The notes under the pieces: generated by a model
What the model saw: the letters and a program-made list of their open reading frames with translations, nothing else
Database searches by the model: none
What the model was told of the DNA's origin: nothing
DNA from: JBAVQS01 sp049694275
Lineage (GTDB): Bacteria > Chloroflexota > Anaerolineae > UBA4142 > SHND01
NCBI GenBank assembly: GCA_049694275.1
Contig: JBAVQS010000024.1
Coordinates: 1-30,267, forward strand
Reading direction: 5' to 3'
Length of the DNA stretch: 30,267 bases
In this document: piece after piece, positions 8,269 through 14,174 of the stretch
How the letters are laid out: every line of letters starts with the position of its first letter
How positions within the stretch are numbered: position 1 is the stretch's first letter
Made by a program: the position numbers and the translations under genes

Positions 8269-9972
8269 CTAACGGGGAAGGGTAAAGTGGAACCGGCTGC
8301 CCTTGCCGATCTCGCTCTCGACCCCAATGCGCCCGCCGTGCGCTTCCACGACCAGCTTGCAAAAGGTCAGCCCAAGCCCACTGCCTGTATTTTTCGACAG
8401 TTGGCGGCTCTCGACCTGTACAAACTTGTCAAAGATGTGTTCGTGAAATTCGGCGGGAATGCCCTCGCCATCGTCCGAAACGACGATTTGGACGGCGCCA
8501 TCACCTGGGTCCGACGCGGCCAGTTGAATATGCCCGCCCGGCCGCGTGTGATGCAGCGCATTCGAGAGAAGGTTATCGACCACGCGGCCAATCAGACGCA
8601 CATCCGCCTGGACAGCGGGCATGTCGTCGGCGGCTTTTACACGAACCTCTTTGCGATCACGCTGCGCCAGCGATTCCATCCGCCGGGCGCGCTCACGCAA
8701 CAGCATCGCCAGTTGCACCGGCCTTTTGTCCAGCTTGAGGTCCCCCTCTTCAAGCTTGCTCACGTCGAGCATGTCGTTAATCAGCCGCAGCATCTCCTGC
8801 CCACTGGCGGCAGCCGCCTCAACGATCTCGTCGGACCCCGTTTGATCGGACTCGGATCGTAGCTCGCCGAGCAGGGCGAGATTACCCAATACCGCGGTGA
8901 GGGGATTCCGAAGGTCATGCACGATCATGTTCGTAAGGTCGTCGCGCATCTGGTGCAAGCGCTGCAGCATCTCGTTCTTTTCTTCCAGAACCCGCCGCTG
9001 TTTCAGGTTCTCTGTTCGTTCATAGACCTGATCGCTCATGCGCTTGAACACCTGGGCGAGCTGGCCCATTTCGTCACGCTGAGTGCTAACGCCCCGAAAA
9101 GCATCGGTTTGCAGGTCGGCGGCAACAGCCTCGTCATTCGCAATCTTGTTGGCGAGTCCACTGAGCATCGCGACCGGGCGGATCACATAACGCCGAAGAG
9201 TAAAGTTGATGAGGAACAGCGCGAGGAAAAAGACCGCGACAAACACCCCCATCAGGACCAGAAACCGACCGAGCACCTGTCCGAGGATGTCTTCCGATGG
9301 AACATAGACCATCTGCGCCGCGATAATTTGATTCATTTTCCATCCGAACCCGTTCTGCGATCCATAACTGCTGAGCAAGCTCTTGGGTGCAGCAGCCGGG
9401 TCGCCGTGGCACGTCAAGCAGCTCGGGGAAGAAACCCCCAGGGGCATGGCAATATAGTACAGGGCTCGCCCGTTGACCATCCGGTAACCGGCGAGTTGCT
9501 TGAGGTTCGGATCGTCTACCAGCCGTTGGAGTAACTGCGATTCAAAGTCGTCAGCCCTGTCGTTAGGGTTGCTTGGATTGACCGCCGCTTCCTTGTATGA
9601 AAAATCTGCGTAATCACCCTGGAGGCGAAAACTTTCAAAGACCGTGTGCGCGGAAAAGGCGGGAACCGATTCCGGCGTAAAGGTCGATCCGGTCTGAACC
9701 CGGTCCAGTAAGAGAGGCTGAATATGCGCCGTCGTATATCCGCGCACGCTCCGCATCATCTGCATGAGAATCGTGCCGCGGTTGGTCGTTTCATTCTCGG
9801 AATAGGTCTGTACGACCTGCCAAAAGATCAGTCCGACCAGGATTACGGTCCCCAGGAGCACCGCGGCCAACAACACGAGGAATTTTGTGTTGATCTTGAG
9901 GTTTTCAAACTGCCACAAGCGCAGCAGGCCCCCACGCGAGGGCGGGCGGACGGAGGAGGACTGGTTCATCAT
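8269..9972 (-). CDS. Sensor histidine kinase with DUF3365 CxxCH sensor domain
   Basis: 567 aa from ATG 9972 (an in-frame GTG lies 15 bases upstream). TM1 is about 30-52. A periplasmic DUF3365-type domain (55-230) carries CLTCH at 185-189, the covalent c-type heme attachment motif. TM2 is about 235-258, then HAMP, a short coiled coil, HisKA with phospho-acceptor H352 in MIVHDLRNP, and HATPase_c with the N (NLLSNALHH), G1 (DDGEGIP) and G2 (GSGLGL) boxes. It probably senses redox or a gaseous ligand through heme and autophosphorylates; no response regulator is adjacent, so it is an orphan here. A TATATT -10-like box at 9991-9996 supports transcription starting just before the ATG pair. Confidence 0.92.
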   Translation of the reverse strand: MMNQSSSVRPPSRGGLLRLWQFENLKINTKFLVLLAAVLLGTVILVGLIFWQVVQTYSENETTNRGTILMQMMRSVRGYTTAHIQPLLLDRVQTGSTFTPESVPAFSAHTVFESFRLQGDYADFSYKEAAVNPSNPNDRADDFESQLLQRLVDDPNLKQLAGYRMVNGRALYYIAMPLGVSSPSCLTCHGDPAAAPKSLLSSYGSQNGFGWKMNQIIAAQMVYVPSEDILGQVLGRFLVLMGVFVAVFFLALFLINFTLRRYVIRPVAMLSGLANKIANDEAVAADLQTDAFRGVSTQRDEMGQLAQVFKRMSDQVYERTENLKQRRVLEEKNEMLQRLHQMRDDLTNMIVHDLRNPLTAVLGNLALLGELRSESDQTGSDEIVEAAAASGQEMLRLINDMLDVSKLEEGDLKLDKRPVQLAMLLRERARRMESLAQRDRKEVRVKAADDMPAVQADVRLIGRVVDNLLSNALHHTRPGGHIQLAASDPGDGAVQIVVSDDGEGIPAEFHEHIFDKFVQVESRQLSKNTGSGLGLTFCKLVVEAHGGRIGVESEIGKGSRFHFTLPR

Positions 9973-10082
9973 GCGAGCTTTTGACACGAGAATATACAGT
10001 GGCCGTATTCTATAATGACAAGCGGCGAGCGGTCAAGTAGGCCTTTGGGCTATTCCTGCTTTCCGCCCTCTTTTTGCGCTGC

Positions 10083-10111
10083 TTGACGTACAGGGCACGT
10101 CAGACGATAAT
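10083..10111 (+). promoter_or_regulatory. Promoter for ogt-like gene, probably leaderless
   Basis: TTGACG (10083-10088), a 17-nt spacer and GATAAT (10106-10111). The expected start of transcription is about 10118, so the ATG at 10112 lies upstream of the transcript and the ATG at 10121 would be at its very 5' end. Confidence 0.6.
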
Positions 10112-10120
10112 ATGACCCGG

Positions 10121-10705
10121 ATGCAGCGCGATTACCTCTATACCCTCTGGCACTCCCCTTTTGGTTGGATTGGTCTGGCGGCAAGCGAGTGCGGGATGCT
10201 GGCTATTACATCTCCGCGGGCGTCGCGTCGCGTGGCCCGGACGGCGCTTGTCGAGACCATGGGCAACGCAGGACGGAGCGGAGAGAATGCACCGATTCGG
10301 GCGACGCGCCGGGAATTGTTACGGTATTTTAAGGGGGACGCGGGGGCGGACCTGGAGAGCATCCCACTCGACATGGAACGGGGGACGCCCTTTCAGCGCC
10401 GGGTATGGGAGGAATTGCGCAAAATCCCATACGGCGAAACCCGCACATACGGGGAACTGGCACGTACCGTCGGACATCCCAATGCCGCCCGCGCCGTTGG
10501 GCAGTGCAACGCGCGCAACCCCTGGGCCATCGTCGTTCCATGCCATCGCCTCCTCGGCGCCAATGCAGGCCTGACGGGATATGCCGGCGGACTGGAAATG
10601 AAGCGTCGTTTACTAGAACTGGAAAGAATATCAGGGACCGCGTCTCATGCAATGGGGCTCGCCGCGGCGCCACAGCGGAGAGACATCCATGCGCATCGGA
10701 ATTGA
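10121..10705 (+). CDS. ogt: Methylated-DNA-[protein]-cysteine S-methyltransferase
   Basis: 194 aa. The C-terminal half contains the helix-turn-helix region (YGELARTVGHPNAARAVG), the asparagine hinge (CNARNP) and the active-site PCHR with nucleophile C141, all hallmarks of suicidal O6-alkylguanine-DNA alkyltransferases. The protein transfers an alkyl group from O6-alkylguanine in DNA to its own Cys. A tail of about 25 residues after the conserved domain overlaps the next gene. The start at 10121 is chosen because a -10 box abuts the earlier ATG at 10112. The glycosyltransferase gene begins 17 bases before this gene ends, so the two are probably translationally coupled. Confidence 0.93.
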   Translation: MQRDYLYTLWHSPFGWIGLAASECGMLAITSPRASRRVARTALVETMGNAGRSGENAPIRATRRELLRYFKGDAGADLESIPLDMERGTPFQRRVWEELRKIPYGETRTYGELARTVGHPNAARAVGQCNARNPWAIVVPCHRLLGANAGLTGYAGGLEMKRRLLELERISGTASHAMGLAAAPQRRDIHAHRN

Positions 10706-11798
10706 TGCACGGCTCATCTTTTATCAAAAAGCAGGTATTGGCCAGTACATCATGCGCCTGACTGAGGCGCTCGCCCAACTGGACCACCAAGACGAGTTTA
10801 CTTTTTTTACCAGCCGCAAGGACCGGACGGAACTCGTCACCCAGCCAAACTTTCGGCATCGCCGATTATGGACCCCCAGCCACCACCGGTTTGAGCGGGC
10901 AACCCTGTCGGCTGAGTTCCTTCCATTTAATCTCGACGTTTTGCACAGCCCGGATTTTATTCAGCCGAGTCGCACCCGTTTCCCTTCCGTCATTACCGTT
11001 CACGACCTGGCCTTTTTGCTCTATCCCCGCTTTCTAACCAAAGAGAGCGCACGGTATTACGGTCAGGTGGATGTGGCCACGCGGCGCGCCAGGCAGGTAA
11101 TTGCCGTCTCTCAGAGCACCAAGCGCGATATCATCCGACTGCTCGGCGTCCCAGAAGAACGCGTCACCGTCATTTACGAGGCGGCGCATCCCATCTTTCG
11201 CCCCCTGGACCGTGCTCAAGCGCGCCGCCACGTCGCCGAGCGGTATGGCATTCAGGAGGATTTTGTGCTCTTTGTCAGCACCATCGAGCCGCGCAAAAAT
11301 CTGCCCACCCTGCTTGAAGCGATCCGCAAGCTACGCGACATTTATCATGTCCCCGCAACCCTCGCGGTCGCCGGCCAGCAGGGCTGGCTCGTCGACCAGA
11401 TGAACGAGATTGTGACTCGCCTGCATTTGACCGAGTTCGTTCGGTTCCTCGGCCCGGTATCGAACGAAGAGCTGCTCTACCTCTATAACGCGGCGCGCGT
11501 CTTTGCCCTCCCCTCCTTTTACGAAGGGTTCGGCCTTCCACCGCTCGAAGCGATGGCCTGCGGCACGCCGGTCGTCGTCTCCAACACCTCGTCATTCCCC
11601 GAGGTAGTCGGCGATGCCGGACAACTGGTCCCGCCGGAGGATGTTGAGGCGTGGAGTGTGGCCCTATGGCGCGTGCTCACCGACCAGAATCTGCGAGATG
11701 AAATGTGCGAAAAGGGACTGCGCCGCACCGCCATGTTTTCATGGGAACGCGCCGCCCGCGAGCACCTGGCCGTCTATTACCAGGCCGCCACCAAGTAA
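10689..11798 (+). CDS. GT4-family glycosyltransferase
   Basis: 369 aa. It begins MRIGIDARLIFYQKAGIGQY, typical of the mannosyltransferase-like branch of GT4, with a glycine-rich N-terminal loop. VSTIEPRKNL (about 198-207) and FYEGFGLPPLEAMACGTPVV (from about 277; E-x7-E) are the nucleotide-sugar binding motifs of retaining GT-B enzymes. It probably adds a sugar from a nucleotide donor during cell-surface polysaccharide or glycolipid synthesis; donor and acceptor are unknown. The start is set by GGAGAG upstream and the family N-terminus. It overlaps the ogt-like gene by 17 bases and precedes a second GT4 gene across a word-repeat interval. Confidence 0.93.
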   Translation: MRIGIDARLIFYQKAGIGQYIMRLTEALAQLDHQDEFTFFTSRKDRTELVTQPNFRHRRLWTPSHHRFERATLSAEFLPFNLDVLHSPDFIQPSRTRFPSVITVHDLAFLLYPRFLTKESARYYGQVDVATRRARQVIAVSQSTKRDIIRLLGVPEERVTVIYEAAHPIFRPLDRAQARRHVAERYGIQEDFVLFVSTIEPRKNLPTLLEAIRKLRDIYHVPATLAVAGQQGWLVDQMNEIVTRLHLTEFVRFLGPVSNEELLYLYNAARVFALPSFYEGFGLPPLEAMACGTPVVVSNTSSFPEVVGDAGQLVPPEDVEAWSVALWRVLTDQNLRDEMCEKGLRRTAMFSWERAAREHLAVYYQAATK

Positions 11799-11802
11799 CA
11801 CA

Positions 11803-11912
11803 TGGCAGGTCACAAGTCACAGGTTACAAGTTGCAGAAAAAGCCCGCGTAGCCCATCGCGTGTGACCTGTGACTTGTAACGTGCGACCTGTCGCGTGTGA
11901 CCTGCGACCGGC
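11803..11912. repeat. Intergenic word-repeat block with imperfect inverted symmetry
   Basis: Units such as GGTCACAAGTCACAGG and GTGACCTGTGACTTGTAAC recur in both orientations around a short unrelated centre (about 11835-11858). The left arm is close to the reverse complement of the right arm, so a long imperfect hairpin is possible. It fills the gap between the two GT4 genes and uses the same words as the in-gene block at 12279-12404. Confidence 0.75.
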
Positions 11913-11917
11913 AATCC

Positions 11918-13228
11918 ATGAAACTCCTTTTACTCACCCCCCAACTTCCCTACCCACCGCACCAGGGAACTACCATTCGCAATTTCAATATTCTCAAGGG
12001 GCTCGCGGCGCGGCACGAGATTCATCTCCTCTCGTTCGGTGAGCCGGAAGAGCTCGCCGACTCACCGCTACCCCAATACTGCAAGCGCATCGAGATCGTT
12101 GCGCCACCGGTGCGCACCCTCATGCAGCGCGCGGTCGAGACCTTTCTGTCGCCGCTGCCCGATATGGCTCGCCGCCTTCACTCACCCACCATGACGGCAA
12201 AATACGCCCGCCTCCAGAGCGAAAACCGCTACGACGTAATTCAGATTGAAGGGATTGAGATGGCGCCGTACTGGTCGCAGTCAAGTCACAGGCCACAGGC
12301 CACAGGCCACAGATCGCAGGCTACAAGCCACACGCTACAGGCTACAGGTCATCAGCTGCAAGCGCCAGGCAATCTGGAACCGGCAACCCGGAACCTGCAA
12401 CCTGTCCCCGTCTTTGACGATCATAACGCCGAGTACGTCCTGCAAAAGACGGCGTACGAGGCAGACCGCAAGAACGCCAGGCGGTTGCACGCCGCGCTCT
12501 ATTCCTATATCCAGTGGCACAAGCTCGCCCGCTTCGAGCGTGAGTTATGTCTCCGCGCCGGGCACGTCGTCGCCGTCTCGCAATACGACGCGAATGCCAT
12601 TCACCACCTTGACCCGCGCATCCAACCGGTCGTCATCCCGAACGGCGTGGACGTCGAATACTATATCCCATCTACGGAGGTCTGCGCCAAACCGCTCGCC
12701 GACCTCTCAGCCGTCTTTACCGGCAAGATGGACTTTCGCCCCAACATCGACGCCGCCACCTGGTTTGCCCACGAAATACTTCCGGCGCTGCGCCGCGAGA
12801 TTCCGCTCGCCCACATCTCCTTCGTCGGCCAAAAGCCCAGTCCTCGCGTCCAGGCCCTTGCCGACGAGCCCGGCGTCGAGGTGACCGGTTGGGTTCCCGA
12901 CACGCGCCCCTATATCGCCGATGCGGCCGTCTATGCCGTTCCACTGCGCATGGGTGGCGGGACGCGGCTCAAAGTCCTCGAAGCTATGGCCATGGGCAAG
13001 GCGATTGTCAGCACCACCCTGGGCGCCGAGGGTATCGAGTATATACGCGACCGCGACCTCGTCATCGCCGACGGTCCCGAGGAATTTGCGCGGGCCATCG
13101 CCGCTCTCCTCCGCAATCCCGACCGCCGCCGTGAGCTGGGAGCAAACGCCCGAAAATTGGCTGAAGAGAAATATGATTGGAACAAGCTCGTTCCCCTGTT
13201 TGAAACGCTTTACGCGCTCGCGCGCTAG
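11918..13228 (+). CDS. GT4-family glycosyltransferase with in-frame repeat insertion
   Basis: 436 aa. A GT-B glycosyltransferase: N-terminal MKLLLLTPQLPYPP and QGTTIRN loop, central VFDDHNAEYVLQ and VVAVSQYDA, and C-terminal GWVPDTRPY plus MGGGTRLKVLEAMAMGKAIV. The hexosyltransferase group resembles those using NDP-sugars for surface glycans, with specificity unknown. Between IEMAPYW (about 113-119) and PVFDDHN (about 163) lies a low-complexity stretch of some 43 residues (repeated QATGH, SQATSH) encoded by word-repeat DNA; it keeps the frame. The ATG at 11918 is chosen because upstream in-frame codons belong to the intergenic repeat. Confidence 0.9.
   Translation: MKLLLLTPQLPYPPHQGTTIRNFNILKGLAARHEIHLLSFGEPEELADSPLPQYCKRIEIVAPPVRTLMQRAVETFLSPLPDMARRLHSPTMTAKYARLQSENRYDVIQIEGIEMAPYWSQSSHRPQATGHRSQATSHTLQATGHQLQAPGNLEPATRNLQPVPVFDDHNAEYVLQKTAYEADRKNARRLHAALYSYIQWHKLARFERELCLRAGHVVAVSQYDANAIHHLDPRIQPVVIPNGVDVEYYIPSTEVCAKPLADLSAVFTGKMDFRPNIDAATWFAHEILPALRREIPLAHISFVGQKPSPRVQALADEPGVEVTGWVPDTRPYIADAAVYAVPLRMGGGTRLKVLEAMAMGKAIVSTTLGAEGIEYIRDRDLVIADGPEEFARAIAALLRNPDRRRELGANARKLAEEKYDWNKLVPLFETLYALAR
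12279..12404 (+). repeat. Word-repeat block inside a glycosyltransferase gene
   Basis: About 126 bp built of variants of CCACAGG, CTACAGG and GTCACAGG words, followed by GGCAACC/GGAACCTGCAACC words. It interrupts the glycosyltransferase coding sequence without breaking the frame and resembles the intergenic block at 11803-11912. Confidence 0.8.
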
Positions 13229-13237
13229 TGCTATAAT
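13209..13237 (+). promoter_or_regulatory. Promoter inside the 3' end of the glycosyltransferase gene
   Basis: TTTACG (13209-13214), a 17-nt spacer and a perfect TATAAT (13232-13237). The predicted transcription start coincides with the ATG at 13244, so the message would be leaderless. It would drive the small remnant and the YdcF gene. Confidence 0.6.
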
Positions 13238-13243
13238 TCTCGC

Positions 13244-13390
13244 ATGGCACGACCCGGAACTGTCATTTCAAGCGATTACCGTTCGCGCGTCCTAGATGGC
13301 TTCTGGCTACAAGTGAACTGGCTCTGGCAAGACCCGCTACCCCTGGAAGAGAATATCCTCCGGCAAATTCGCGATGCGAGCAATACGTAG
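13244..13390 (+). pseudogene. Short ORF resembling the C-terminus of an Uma2-family nuclease
   Basis: 48 codons. Residues from about 13 (RSRVLDGFWLQVNWLWQ, then DPLPLEENILRQI) look like the C-terminal tail of Uma2/DUF820 restriction-fold proteins, where a FWL-WLWQ-PLP run closes the domain. The catalytic core is absent, so this is probably a decayed remnant, or a small ORF that merely captured the tail. A good promoter lies directly upstream, and its end overlaps the YdcF gene by 17 bases. Identification rests on motif memory only. Confidence 0.45.
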
Positions 13391-13997
13391 CGTTCGATTG
13401 CTGTCCTTGCCTCTGTCTCGTCGATTCGTTCGTTGCCTGTTCCCGCTGCTCGCGCTTTTGCTTTTTCTCCCCTTCGCCAGCCTGCCGCTGACAGCCCAGG
13501 AAACACTGCAACATGCGGATGCCATCCTCGTCATTGGTGGTGACCACAAGCCCGAGCGCATTGCCCGGACTGCGCAGCTTTACCGCGATGGATATGCGCC
13601 CTTTGTCCTCATCAGCGCCGGCACCATCGTTCAGGAAGGAGACGAAAAACTGCCCGAAGCACAGGTGATGCTCGGGCAGGCGCTCAAGGCCGGTATTCCC
13701 CGAGACGCGATCCTCCTGGAGCAGGATTCGCAGACAACGCTTCAGAATGCCGTCGATTCGCACCCCATTCTTGAAGCGCACCAGATTCGCTCGATTCTGC
13801 TCGTCACCTCCGCCTATCACAGCCGCCGCGCCCATCGCATGTTTTCCGACCTGTACGGCGATGAAATCGAGGTAAACATCCAACCGGCATTCGAGCCCGG
13901 CTTTTGCGCGCTCTGCTGGCCTGTCCAGCCCGACCAGGCAGGCGTTGTCCTCTCCGAATACTGGAAATGGGGCATCTACCTCACGCTGCATCAATAA
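13374..13997 (+). CDS. YdcF/DUF218-family protein
   Basis: 207 aa. An N-terminal signal or anchor (basic residues, then the hydrophobic run about 21-40) is followed by a DUF218 Rossmann-like domain: ADAILVIGGDHKPERIART (about 49-67), AQLYRDGYAPFVLISAG, EAQVMLGQALKAGIP, QTTLQNA and LLVTSAYHSRRA. YdcF-like proteins bind nucleotide-type cofactors and some act in envelope metabolism (SanA/ElyC relatives), but the reaction here is unknown. The domain is probably outside the membrane. It starts inside the Uma2-like remnant, whose promoter probably serves it. Confidence 0.85.
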   Translation: MRAIRSVRLLSLPLSRRFVRCLFPLLALLLFLPFASLPLTAQETLQHADAILVIGGDHKPERIARTAQLYRDGYAPFVLISAGTIVQEGDEKLPEAQVMLGQALKAGIPRDAILLEQDSQTTLQNAVDSHPILEAHQIRSILLVTSAYHSRRAHRMFSDLYGDEIEVNIQPAFEPGFCALCWPVQPDQAGVVLSEYWKWGIYLTLHQ

Positions 13998-14034
13998 GCG
14001 ACTGCCGACGGCCGATAGCAAACCGCCGACGGCC
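13998..14034. repeat. Short intergenic word repeat
   Basis: Two near copies of the unit GCCGACGGCC (TGCCGACGGCCGA and CGCCGACGGCC) lie directly after the YdcF stop. The style matches the other word-repeat blocks in the window, but the words differ. Confidence 0.5.
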
Positions 14035-14130
14035 AGAGATTGGAAATCCCTGTCTGAACAAGGCTGGCTTATCCCCCAAAAAGCATGAATGAACACTCCC
14101 GCCCCTGACCACTGTCTACTCATTTGGTGG

Positions 14131-14136
14131 TATAAT
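14131..14136 (+). promoter_or_regulatory. uvrB -10 box
   Basis: A perfect TATAAT preceded by TGG; no good -35 box at the usual distance. The predicted transcription start is about 14143, next to the LexA-type operator, leaving a leader of about 32 nt before uvrB. Confidence 0.55.
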
Positions 14137-14148
14137 CATGGTTCGATA

Positions 14149-14160
14149 GAACGATTGTTC
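14149..14160 (+). promoter_or_regulatory. LexA/DinR-type SOS operator in front of uvrB
   Basis: GAAC-GATT-GTTC is a perfect match to the GAAC-N4-GTTC core of the Bacillus-type LexA (DinR) box. It lies 12 bases downstream of the -10 box, where a bound repressor would block initiation or early elongation. An overlapping GTTC-GATA-GAAC (14141-14152) extends the symmetry. uvrB is a classic SOS gene. Confidence 0.65.
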
Positions 14161-14174
14161 ATAGACGAGGTGCT

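Noticed and set aside
8239..8862. A 207-codon plus-strand frame overlapping the kinase C-terminus
   Set aside because: It is antisense to the HATPase region, whose G1 and G2 boxes are clear on the minus strand.
11803..11912. CRISPR-like array in the GTCACAGG word repeats
   Set aside because: Units are too short and variable, lack equal-length spacers and occur in both orientations, and no cas genes are near.
13263..14123. A 286-codon minus-strand frame opposite the YdcF gene
   Set aside because: The plus-strand frame has a signal segment and DUF218 motifs; the minus frame has no start signal or recognisable domain.
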